NCBI RefSeq assembly: GCF_900129385.1
Contig: NZ_FQVO01000001.1
Coordinates: 310,001 to 374,000, forward strand
Source of the DNA: Chryseobacterium takakiae
GTDB taxonomy: Bacteria > Bacteroidota > Bacteroidia > Flavobacteriales > Weeksellaceae
Direction of reading: 5' to 3'
Length of the DNA: 64,000 bases
Position 1 is the first letter of the stretch. Each line of letters begins with the position of its first letter. Position numbers and translations under genes: made by a program. This document shows positions 22,923-30,702 of the stretch, piece by piece. The notes beneath the pieces are model-generated. The model saw only the letters and a program-made list of their open reading frames with translations, made no database searches and had not been told where the DNA came from.

Positions 22923-24758
22923 TTATTTAAGCTTTGCTTTGCTGATATCCGTTAAGGAGTTAAGAAATGCAATAATCTGCTTAATTTCCGTTTGAGTAAG
23001 GTTTAATTTATCAGGAGCGAGCGTCTGGTTTTTTATTTTCAATCCCAATCCTTCCCCGCCGCCTTCGTTATAAAATTCCAGAACCTCTTCCAGACTGTTG
23101 AAAGCCCCGTTGTGAAAATAAGGTTTGGTAAGGGCAATATTTCTTACCGTTACGGTTTTAAAAGAATTTTCATAAATCCAGGAATTTTCTTTTCTTACCG
23201 GGCTGTTTATTCTTCCTTTATCCGCATCAAGTTCAAGAGGCTTGTGATCAATCGGTTTTGAGGTTACGCCCAGTACTTCAGATTCATTTTCATTAAAAAA
23301 TGGCGGCACAAGACCTGAAAAGTTCGGTGCAAAATGGCAGGTTGCGCAACTGGCTTTTCCCATAAACAGGTTAAATCCTTTTTTTGCATCGTTAGAAATT
23401 TCTTTCTCATTTCTCATAAATTTATCAAAATCACTCTCATAAGAATAAAGGGAAGCAACATAAGAACTCAACGCTTTTGAAAAGTTTTCACGGTTGATAT
23501 TTTCTTTTTTAAAAGCTTTTCTGAAGGCTTTTTTATATTCAGGATCTGCATTTATTTTCTTAATAATATTGTCATAGCTGGTGTTGAATTCGTCTTTGTT
23601 ATAAATAACATGTTCTGCCTGCTGCTCAAGATAAAAAGCCCTTAAATCATAGAAGAATCTTTTGGCAAAAACAGCGTTGTAGAGTGCCGGAGAATTTCTC
23701 AGTACGGTTTTTCCGTCTACATTGCTCGGCGACTTAGATTTCAGATCCGTAAAAGCATTTTCGGGAAGGTGACATGTGGCACAGCTCATTTTACCGTTGC
23801 CGCTCACATTCTGATCATAGAAAATTTGTTTTCCTAAATTTCTTAACGCTTCATTATCTTCATCTTTTTTCAGCAAAGTGTAAAAATAAGGATCAAGAAA
23901 ATCGCTGCTGAAAAAATCTTTGCTTCCGGCATTCCATCCGGAAAATTCTTTCAAATCATCCGTTCTTCCATCCCAGCTTCCCAGTTCCTGATATAAAGGC
24001 TGAATTATTTTTTTGTAAAACTCTATCCTGTCAAATGTTTCAAAATCTGTATTTTCTGAAAGGTAAGCAATGCCTGCTGACAACAATCGGTCAGCTTTTT
24101 CCGTGTTGTAATTTTTAAAATAAGGATCATCCTGAATATACTTTTTCATTCCTGAAAAGGCATGCAGGGTTTCTTCGGAAATATTTAAAGACCCCGGCGT
24201 ATCAAAACCTGTCACGCCAAGACTATATATCCTGACGAGTTCAATTCTTAACGGCAATGTTTTATTATTTCCTTTACTAAGGCCGTTTTTCAGGGAACTT
24301 AAATAGAAGCTTGCATAGCTGTTGAAAAGGAAATCGGTAATGGTTTTTATTTCTTCCCTGTTCTCTTCGGCTTCATCTGAAAACACCAGCTCGTCCAAAA
24401 CCTGGAGGCCTTCCGGAGGAAGTGTGTAGGAAGTTGTTCCGGCCGCTTCAATATGAAATAACGGAGCAGCATTAAGGTGTGTTTTTGTAAATTCAGGATA
24501 ATGATAGGCTACATAAAACTCTACTTCTTTGAATGAGTTTCTCGTTTCCTTTAATGTTTTGCGTAAATCTTCAAGCGTTATTCTGTTTTCGGAAAAACCA
24601 TAAGCATCGGATTTCAATTGGCTGAGTCTGGTTTTAAAATCTGATAAACCTTCATGAATTACAGAATTTTCATTTTTAAAGCCTTTATGGGAAGGATTGA
24701 AAGACATTACTGCAAATCCTAATATCACAAAAAGAACAGCCAAAGGATAAAACTTCAT
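22923..24758 (-). CDS. Di-haem cytochrome c peroxidase with large N-terminal extension
   Basis: The C-terminal half (~300-611) is a bacterial cytochrome c peroxidase with two haem c sites, CATCH at 326-330 and CATCH at 471-475. It also has motifs such as VLRNSPALYNAVF and TVRNIALTKPYFHNGAF. These periplasmic enzymes reduce hydrogen peroxide with electrons from small cytochromes. The first ~290 residues after an uncleaved-looking hydrophobic leader (about 4-20) are helical and not part of the classical enzyme; segments such as FHIEAAGTTSY recall imelysin-like domains, but I am not certain. The same-strand neighbour is the secreted phosphatase. Confidence 0.87.
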   Translation of the reverse strand: MKFYPLAVLFVILGFAVMSFNPSHKGFKNENSVIHEGLSDFKTRLSQLKSDAYGFSENRITLEDLRKTLKETRNSFKEVEFYVAYHYPEFTKTHLNAAPLFHIEAAGTTSYTLPPEGLQVLDELVFSDEAEENREEIKTITDFLFNSYASFYLSSLKNGLSKGNNKTLPLRIELVRIYSLGVTGFDTPGSLNISEETLHAFSGMKKYIQDDPYFKNYNTEKADRLLSAGIAYLSENTDFETFDRIEFYKKIIQPLYQELGSWDGRTDDLKEFSGWNAGSKDFFSSDFLDPYFYTLLKKDEDNEALRNLGKQIFYDQNVSGNGKMSCATCHLPENAFTDLKSKSPSNVDGKTVLRNSPALYNAVFAKRFFYDLRAFYLEQQAEHVIYNKDEFNTSYDNIIKKINADPEYKKAFRKAFKKENINRENFSKALSSYVASLYSYESDFDKFMRNEKEISNDAKKGFNLFMGKASCATCHFAPNFSGLVPPFFNENESEVLGVTSKPIDHKPLELDADKGRINSPVRKENSWIYENSFKTVTVRNIALTKPYFHNGAFNSLEEVLEFYNEGGGEGLGLKIKNQTLAPDKLNLTQTEIKQIIAFLNSLTDISKAKLK

Positions 24759-24982
24759 TAATTTTTTTCCGCAAAACTATTAATAGAACAAGCTTCGGAG
24801 GTTACCCCAATTTTAAATTTGAATTAAATAATGTTTACATTTCAGATAAGGGAATTTTTATTAATTTTAAACCCCAAAATCATATTCAGAACTAAACAAA
24901 CGGTTTCTATACCGATGATTTAATGATAATAGGACATTTGGGGAAGATTTAATACAAACTTTAATTCAAATAAAAACATATT

Positions 24983-25837
24983 ATGCTCAATAAACTTGCT
25001 GCTTCAGAACTTGTTCTGAACGAAGACGGAAGCGTTTATCACCTTAATCTTTTACCGGAAGATATTGCTGAAAAAATCATTCTCGTGGGGGATCCCGACC
25101 GTGTGGCCAAGGTTTCGAAATATTTCGACACGGTGGAAGTCCGCAAAAATAAAAGAGAGTTTTATACCCATACCGGAACGCTTCGTGGTGAGAGAATCAC
25201 TGTGATGTCAACGGGAATCGGGACGGAGAATATTGATATCGTAATGAATGAACTGGATGCTCTGGTGAATATTGACCTTAAACAAAAAGAATTCAAAACC
25301 GAACATACTTCTCTAAAGCTTTTCAGAATGGGAACCTGCGGAAGTGTAAATCCTGATGTTCAGGTGGATAATATGCTGGTAACACAAAATGTAGTTGGAT
25401 TAGACGGTTTAATGCATTTTTACCAGGATTACCATTTTGAAAACGAATTCTCCAGAAACTTTTATGAAAAATTCCCTTATGAAAAAATAAAACCGATGCT
25501 GTACTTTTCCGAATGGTCTGAGGAACTTGGCGAATTATATAAAGATGCGAAGTACCACGGAAATACGGCGACATTTCCCGGCTTTTATGCACCTCAGGGC
25601 AGACAGCTTCGTTTAAAAGCTCTGGATGATCAATTCCTCGAAACATTAAACGACCTGGGCATCACTAACTTTGAAATGGAAACTTCTGCAATTTATGCGT
25701 TTTCAAAATTATTAGGCCATAAAGCCATTACGGTAAATAATGTCATTGCCAACAGGAGGCGCGGCGAGTTTTCATCAGATCATCACGCTTCTGAAAAAAA
25801 CCTTATTGAATGGGTTTTGGAAAGAATCATCAAATAA
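24983..25837 (+). CDS. Nucleoside phosphorylase (uridine phosphorylase type)
   Basis: The 284-residue enzyme belongs to the PNP/UDP family (phosphorylase superfamily 1), which splits nucleosides with phosphate for salvage. Visible motifs are ILVGDPDRVAKV (phosphate-binding start), TGIGTENIDIVMNEL, LFRMGTCGSVNPDVQV and FEMETSAIYAFSKLLGH near the C-terminus, the ribose-binding Glu-Met-Glu. The base specificity (uridine, or another pyrimidine or purine) cannot be fixed from sequence alone. It is a single-gene unit closed by a bidirectional hairpin. Confidence 0.87.
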   Translation: MLNKLAASELVLNEDGSVYHLNLLPEDIAEKIILVGDPDRVAKVSKYFDTVEVRKNKREFYTHTGTLRGERITVMSTGIGTENIDIVMNELDALVNIDLKQKEFKTEHTSLKLFRMGTCGSVNPDVQVDNMLVTQNVVGLDGLMHFYQDYHFENEFSRNFYEKFPYEKIKPMLYFSEWSEELGELYKDAKYHGNTATFPGFYAPQGRQLRLKALDDQFLETLNDLGITNFEMETSAIYAFSKLLGHKAITVNNVIANRRRGEFSSDHHASEKNLIEWVLERIIK

Positions 25838-25842
25838 ATTAA

Positions 25843-25868
25843 AAAGGATTGCGTTTCTGCAATCCTTT
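25843..25868. terminator. Bidirectional terminator
   Basis: AAAGGATTGC and GCAATCCTTT form a perfect 10-bp stem around GTTTCT. T-runs on both strands allow it to end the phosphorylase gene (+) and the hypothetical gene (-). Confidence 0.8.
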
Positions 25869-25873
25869 ATGTT

Positions 25874-26701
25874 TTAGTACGGACAATTCTTTTCGTATTC
25901 TTTTATAATGCCGCCATAGAATTCCAAATAAGCCTGAAGCATATAATCTCCTAATAATTCCTGGGTTGCGTTGTGGCCAAGCTTGTCTTTCTTGCCTTCA
26001 TCAAAAGCTTTTTTGCGGATATCTTTAAATTTGGCATTCATTGTTTTCTTAAATTCTTTGTCTTGAATTTTTGCCTCAAACGTGTCCATATATTTCTGAA
26101 ATTCTTGACAGTCACGGCCGGCATATCTGAAAGCCTCCACCATCTTTTCGTATAATGAACCCGCAAAAAGTCCCAACTTGTCATAATCTACCGGCATAAC
26201 GGCGAACTCATCTTTCGCGTTCCTGATATACAGCTGAGAATAAACATAGTTACACGAAACAGTGCTGCACATTTTCATATTTGAACCATAGATCTGTATT
26301 TTACCATCATAAAGCAATGGCTGAAAAGATCTTTTTCTTTTATCATTTACTTTACCGTCTTTATCGATATATTTCATGTCCAGCCTTTCTATTGTGCTTG
26401 TGACATCATCATGTTCATCATAAATTTTCAACATCTTTACTTCATCTGCCCCAAATTTTTCATCTTCTGAAGTTTTTGTTTTTTTATAAATAAAATTATA
26501 AATATCATCCTTATCAAAAAAACCGGGATAGGTTCCGTTCGGATACGTATAGCCGACAAAAAAAGCATTTACCGTAGAACCGTTCGCCAAAAGGAATTCA
26601 GCTTTAGGTAAATCTTTAGTATTTTGCTTTCCGTAATAAGGCTGAGAGAAAAGTTTTATGCATACAGCACAAAATAAGAAGAGTAGTAATTTAAGTTTCA
26701 T
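25874..26701 (-). CDS. Exported hypothetical protein (275 aa)
   Basis: I do not recognise a family. A signal peptide (MKLKLLLFLFCAVCIKLFSQ) is followed by a mixed alpha/beta region containing GSTVNAFFVGYTYPNGTYPGF, and a Lys-rich helical C-terminal half. Four mature cysteines could form disulphides. There is no lipobox and no T9SS tail, so it is probably periplasmic. It stands alone between two terminator-bounded units; the 223-bp gap upstream (26702-26924) is AT-rich and shows nothing else. Confidence 0.65.
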   Translation of the reverse strand: MKLKLLLFLFCAVCIKLFSQPYYGKQNTKDLPKAEFLLANGSTVNAFFVGYTYPNGTYPGFFDKDDIYNFIYKKTKTSEDEKFGADEVKMLKIYDEHDDVTSTIERLDMKYIDKDGKVNDKRKRSFQPLLYDGKIQIYGSNMKMCSTVSCNYVYSQLYIRNAKDEFAVMPVDYDKLGLFAGSLYEKMVEAFRYAGRDCQEFQKYMDTFEAKIQDKEFKKTMNAKFKDIRKKAFDEGKKDKLGHNATQELLGDYMLQAYLEFYGGIIKEYEKNCPY

Positions 26702-26924
26702 AAAGTATTATTAGTTTAACCTTTTAAAGCTCAAACATACTAAAATTTATTATATCTCAAAAATAAGTTAGAATTATTAAAATATTACTAATACGAACTC
26801 AATTTAGGTCAAGAATAAATTACAAATTCACTTTTGAAACTGAAAGACAGTAATTATTGTAAGATATTCGATTTTAATATTGACAACATACATTTATTAA
26901 TTACACAATAAAGCAAAATATAAT

Positions 26925-28079
26925 CTAAAATTCATTAATCGTAACATAAAAATGTGCTGAATTCAGACTTTCAGCGTTACCTGCAATATTGGTAAGATTA
27001 ATGGTAATGTTTGAAACGGAGGTTAATCTTGGATTTGATATCGAGAATGTAGAATTTCCTGCAAAATCATTTGCCGGTGTAACAATAATGGTTGCTTTAG
27101 TTGAAGTCATCACCAAAGCCGGCGGAATAGGAATATCCATTGTTGTAGTTTTTCCTGCAGGAAGATTGGTTATAGAAACCGAAGGGAACGTTTCAAAACT
27201 GATTTGGTTCTTTTGCACTGTCCCTTTATTTCCCAACTTATACTGGCCATTAACATCTAGTTTTGCTGCAGTATTGGGTGTGCCGGTTCCGATTGCCACA
27301 TTTGCATTGCTATCTCCTAAAACAATCGCATTAGGCTGAGATGTTGAAGCATTGTAACCTATTGCCGTAGAATTTTGACCATTTGCAGAGGCTCCGGAAC
27401 CCAATGCTGTGGAATTTTGTCCTGATGTAAGCGTATTATTGCCCACCGCTGTTTCATTATTACTGTTGGTTTTTGCTGCAAAACCTAAGGCAAGAGATCT
27501 GTAACCTCCGGAAAACGCATTTTTACCGAACGCGGCAGATTCATTATTATCTGCAATAGCATTGTAACCGATAGCTGTTGCCTGATATTTTGAACTTGCA
27601 GAGCTGCCAAAACTTATTGATCCATCTACACTTAATTTCCCAATATTAGAAGCATTTACTTTAAAGATGAGATCATCATAAGTTGATGTTCCTATAGAAA
27701 GATTGGTAGCATTACCTCCGTAATTTCCCGCATTATTTCCTGATGTACTCCAATTTCCCGAACTTGGTAAAACAGTAGAGACCGTAGCAATCTGGTTCCA
27801 TTTTGAATTACTCCAGAAATAAAATCCGGAAGGAGAAACGCCACCAAGGCCGTTGTTCCAGATCAGCAATCCTTCAGCCGGCGATGATATGGTAGTAACA
27901 TCTGTGGTAGAGAGGAGGGTAATTCTTGGTATAAGAATTCCTTTGTTTCCGGAAGTGATATCAAGGATAGAAGAATTCGCAGGCGTAGTAGTGCCTATTC
28001 CAACCTGAGTAAAACTATAACTGAATTTAAATAATAATATAAAAACAGCTATTACTTTAGAATATTTGTTTTTTTTCAT
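26925..28079 (-). CDS. Secreted protein with YadA-head-type repeats
   Basis: The start at 28079 gives a proper signal peptide (MKKNKYSKVIAVFILLFKFSYSFTQ); an upstream ATG at 28103 is less likely. VGIGTTTPANSSILDI and the GILIPRITL segment are common N-terminal features of flavobacterial surface or fibre proteins. The centre (~170-290) has degenerate 14-residue repeats of the form xAxGxxAxxxxxxx (TAIGYNA, ALGFAAK, TALGSGA, TAIGYNA). These resemble the left-handed beta-roll of trimeric YadA-like adhesins. The C-terminus lacks a barrel anchor and a T9SS tail, so how it reaches the surface is unclear. Confidence is high for a gene and moderate for adhesion. Confidence 0.72.
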   Translation of the reverse strand: MKKNKYSKVIAVFILLFKFSYSFTQVGIGTTTPANSSILDITSGNKGILIPRITLLSTTDVTTISSPAEGLLIWNNGLGGVSPSGFYFWSNSKWNQIATVSTVLPSSGNWSTSGNNAGNYGGNATNLSIGTSTYDDLIFKVNASNIGKLSVDGSISFGSSASSKYQATAIGYNAIADNNESAAFGKNAFSGGYRSLALGFAAKTNSNNETAVGNNTLTSGQNSTALGSGASANGQNSTAIGYNASTSQPNAIVLGDSNANVAIGTGTPNTAAKLDVNGQYKLGNKGTVQKNQISFETFPSVSITNLPAGKTTTMDIPIPPALVMTSTKATIIVTPANDFAGNSTFSISNPRLTSVSNITINLTNIAGNAESLNSAHFYVTINEF

Positions 28080-28248
28080 TTTGTGTTTTTGTATTAATAA
28101 CAAATATAAATATTCTCAACAAATTATAAATCAACTATGAAAATATTTTATAAATAAATTTATTTCTTTTTATGAAAAGTTTAACAGTATACCACAATTT
28201 TAGGAATAGTTATTGTTTTAATCATAACATCACTAAAATATTTTTATT

Positions 28249-28548
28249 ATGAACAATTCAGAATACAACAAAGCAGAAAACGCAGTAGATAACACTGAAA
28301 ACTCTTTAAAAAATGCAGCGGACAACACGAAATGGAAAGTTGAGGAGCTTGCAGACAGAGCAAAAGATTATATTAATGAAAAAAGAGCCAATGATGAAGA
28401 AGCAAGACATGAAGACTGGCTGGACAGGGTAAAGAACAATGCTTCTGATGCATGGGAAAATGTAAAAGACAAAGCCAATGAAGCATGGGAAAAAACCAAA
28501 GATGCAGCAGAAGATGTAAAGGCAGAATGGAATAAGAAAACAAATTAA
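28249..28548 (+). CDS. LEA-like / YtxH-like hydrophilic helical protein
   Basis: The 99 residues are almost entirely charged and Ala/Asn, with 11-residue-spaced segments such as AWENVKDKANEAWEKTKDAAEDVK. This is the pattern of group 3 LEA and YtxH-type stress proteins that form amphipathic helices on drying or osmotic stress. There is no Cys, signal peptide or membrane segment. It is a single-gene unit with its own strong terminator, diverging from the adhesin-like gene. The stress role is inferred from composition only. Confidence 0.7.
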   Translation: MNNSEYNKAENAVDNTENSLKNAADNTKWKVEELADRAKDYINEKRANDEEARHEDWLDRVKNNASDAWENVKDKANEAWEKTKDAAEDVKAEWNKKTN

Positions 28549-28573
28549 TTTCAGTCATATAAATATTTTCAAG

Positions 28574-28608
28574 AAAAACGGAGTCTTTTTACAAGAGGCT
28601 CCGTTTTT
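28574..28608 (+). terminator. Terminator after the LEA-like gene
   Basis: AAAAACGGAG (28574-28583) and CTCCGTTTTT (28599-28608) form a 10-bp stem with T-tract, 26 bases after the stop. Confidence 0.8.
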
Positions 28609-28635
28609 TATGATGTAATAAATACAAAATATTGC

Positions 28636-28643
28636 TACATTTG
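28636..28643 (+). promoter_or_regulatory. Candidate -7 box of fabI
   Basis: TACATTTG matches TAnnTTTG, 22 bases before the fabI start codon and just after the preceding terminator. The -33 element is not obvious. Confidence 0.4.
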
Positions 28644-28665
28644 TAAACTAATAAACATTAAAAAT

Positions 28666-29478
28666 ATGTCATACGGTTTACTTAAAGGCAAAAAGGGAAT
28701 TATATTTGGGGCCCTTAATGAACAATCAATTGCATGGAAAGTTGCAGAAAGATGTCATGAAGAAGGTGCTGAATTTATTTTGTCTAATGCTCCTATCGCT
28801 ATGAGAATGGGAGAACTGAATGCGTTAGCAGAAAAAACAGGATCTGAAGTAATTGGAGCTGACGCCACTTCCATTGAGGATTTGGAGAAACTTTTTGATG
28901 CCGCTGTTGCAAAATTTGGTAAAATCGATTTTATCCTCCACTCCATCGGAATGTCCGTAAATGTGAGAAAAGGGAAACATTATACAGAAATGAATTATGA
29001 CTGGTTGGAAAAAGGCTGGGATGTATCCGCCGTTTCTTTCCATAAAGTAATGCGTGTAGCATGGGAAAAAGATTGTATGAATGAGTGGGGAAGCATTCTT
29101 GCACTTACCTATATTGCTGCTCAGCGTACCTTCCCGGATTACAATGATATGTCTGACAACAAAGCGTATCTTGAAAGTATTGCCAGAACATTCGGAAACT
29201 ACTGGGGTGAAAGAAAAGTTCGTGTAAACACGGTTTCACAATCTCCTACTCCTACAACGGCGGGAAGCGGCGTGAAAGGCTTTGGAGGATTCCTTGGATA
29301 TGCTGAAGACATGTCTCCTCTTGGAAATGCTACGGCTCTTGACTGTGCCAACTACTGCGTCACCTTATTCTCTGATCTTACAAAAAAAGTAACCATGCAG
29401 AATCTTTTCCACGACGGTGGATTCAGCAGTTCCGGCGTAACGCAGAAAGTAATCAATAAATATGATACTGAACAATAA
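28666..29478 (+). CDS. fabI: Enoyl-ACP reductase (NADH), FabI
   Basis: FabI performs the last reduction of each fatty-acid elongation cycle and is the target of triclosan. The 270 residues show the variant nucleotide loop IIFGALNEQSIAWKVAE (12-28), the SIGM segment and the catalytic Tyr149-(9)-Tyr159-(6)-Lys166 pattern in LTYIAAQRTFPDYNDMSDNKA, which has the E. coli FabI spacing. The C-terminus has the expected NLFHDGGFSS. It lies between its own promoter box and a terminator, so it appears monocistronic. Confidence 0.93.
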   Translation: MSYGLLKGKKGIIFGALNEQSIAWKVAERCHEEGAEFILSNAPIAMRMGELNALAEKTGSEVIGADATSIEDLEKLFDAAVAKFGKIDFILHSIGMSVNVRKGKHYTEMNYDWLEKGWDVSAVSFHKVMRVAWEKDCMNEWGSILALTYIAAQRTFPDYNDMSDNKAYLESIARTFGNYWGERKVRVNTVSQSPTPTTAGSGVKGFGGFLGYAEDMSPLGNATALDCANYCVTLFSDLTKKVTMQNLFHDGGFSSSGVTQKVINKYDTEQ

Positions 29479-29500
29479 ATGATATCATTTTAAATATGTG

Positions 29501-29530
29501 AACCAAAGTATAATCTGCTTTGGTTTTTTT
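29501..29530 (+). terminator. Terminator of fabI
   Basis: AACCAAAG (29501-29508) and CTTTGGTT (29518-29525) pair and are followed by T-rich sequence. It covers an upstream ATG of the next reading frame, which argues for that gene starting later at 29546. Confidence 0.75.
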
Positions 29531-29545
29531 TATTGCAAATTACGA

Positions 29546-30328
29546 ATGAGAAATATAGCACAAATTCTTATGGCATCAACAATTCTTGTCTGCTGTACCA
29601 AAGAGCAGAAAGTAATATCAGAACCCATCGTTCAAAAGGAAATCGTTGATGTTAAAAAATTAAAACATTTTGAGGTAGGGTTTGAAGAAAAGTTTGAAAC
29701 GCTGCCTTTATTGGATTTTACCGAAATTACCAAAAATGAATATGATAATCTGAAAAGCATAGCCCATCCCATTACAAGTTTACCATTACCATCCAGAAAT
29801 GGTAATTATATATTAGAAATAAATGATAAAATTCTTCAATTAAAAAAATTGTCCAATACATTGAAAGAAGGAGAAACCCAATATGATTATTTAGGATTTT
29901 ATCCGTCTTTACATATGTACGCTTTTTCCGCAAATAGTATAGCCGATTATTTAGGTTTTAGTGAACTTAACCTGATTAACGCAACGAACCCTTCTGTTTG
30001 CAGCATTGTATCGCCGGGCGATAACAAAGTAGAAAATCCTGTTGTTTCTCCCAATACAAAATATTTAGCGTACTGTTACAATGATATGTATGATAAAAAT
30101 AAAAGTTTTTTAGGTATTCTGAAAATTAACAGCGATAAGACATTCACGGAATACCGCAGTTTTTCTTCAGATAATTTTAATACTAAAGATGTAGTCTGGT
30201 TCGGTGATAATTATATCGGAATAAAAGTAACCTATGATGATTCAAAAACGTTTAAATATTATAAAGCAAATGTATCATTGAGTAATAATAAAAGTTCTAA
30301 TCTTTCAGGTATTGACGGTAATTTATAA
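29546..30328 (+). CDS. Lipoprotein of unknown function
   Basis: Starting at 29546 the product begins MRNIAQILMASTILVCC, a plausible lipoprotein signal. The mature 240 residues are rich in Asn, Tyr and Ser and contain segments like NPVVSPNTKYLAYCYNDMYD and DVVWFGDNYIGIKVTYDD, which suggest beta-propeller-like blades. No family is recognised. After the stop codon the same frame continues as YHVETEATFAGNGF, and this text connects by a frame change to the next gene, so the end of this gene may be a recombination or decay product. Confidence 0.62.
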   Translation: MRNIAQILMASTILVCCTKEQKVISEPIVQKEIVDVKKLKHFEVGFEEKFETLPLLDFTEITKNEYDNLKSIAHPITSLPLPSRNGNYILEINDKILQLKKLSNTLKEGETQYDYLGFYPSLHMYAFSANSIADYLGFSELNLINATNPSVCSIVSPGDNKVENPVVSPNTKYLAYCYNDMYDKNKSFLGILKINSDKTFTEYRSFSSDNFNTKDVVWFGDNYIGIKVTYDDSKTFKYYKANVSLSNNKSSNLSGIDGNL

Positions 30329-30332
30329 TATC

Positions 30333-30623
30333 ATGTTGAAACAGAAGCTACCTTTGCGGGGAATGGCTTCCATCAGTTATTCATTTAAAAGAGGCAATGA
30401 AGCGATATTGGAAACAAATACTTATCATGAACCTATAAGATGTAACGGAAAATATCTTGTAAGAGAAAACAACAATATGTTTGAATTATCTTACAACGAT
30501 AAAGAAGACAACTGTACATCTTCTGGTGTATTTTACATAAAAAAAGAAGGAGCGAAATATTATATAAAAGGAATTGGAAGTGAAGCCACCATACAGGAAT
30601 GGCTGGAACTAGAGAAAGGCTAA
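30333..30623 (+). pseudogene. Probable C-terminal remnant of a secreted protein, frameshifted
   Basis: The 96-residue open frame has a Cys-containing, secreted-looking core (EPIRCNGKYLVREN, SYNDKEDNCTSSGVF, IKGIGSEATIQEWLELEKG) but no signal peptide. Its first residues (MLKQKLPLR) are unlike the rest. In the frame of the upstream gene, ETEATFAG runs up to the GGGG at 30358-30361. A one-base shift there joins it smoothly to MASISYSFKRGN in this frame. This suggests that a longer protein lost its N-terminal part. It could still be translated from the ATG at 30333. Confidence 0.45.
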
Positions 30624-30642
30624 TATTTTTACTCTGTAAAAC

Positions 30643-30675
30643 AGTTTCGGCGGCACCTTTGGTGCCGCCGAAACT
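30643..30675. terminator. Strong bidirectional hairpin ending the glucan locus
   Basis: AGTTTCGGCGGCACC and GGTGCCGCCGAAACT form a perfect 15-bp, GC-rich stem around TTT. It lies 28 bases after the last gene of the minus-strand glucan operon and 20 bases after the plus-strand remnant gene. Confidence 0.85.
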
Positions 30676-30702
30676 TTAAAAATAATGTTAATATGAAGAG
30701 TT

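Noticed and set aside
29498..29545. Upstream start for the 29546 lipoprotein
   Set aside because: The region contains the fabI terminator, and only the later start gives a lipoprotein signal.
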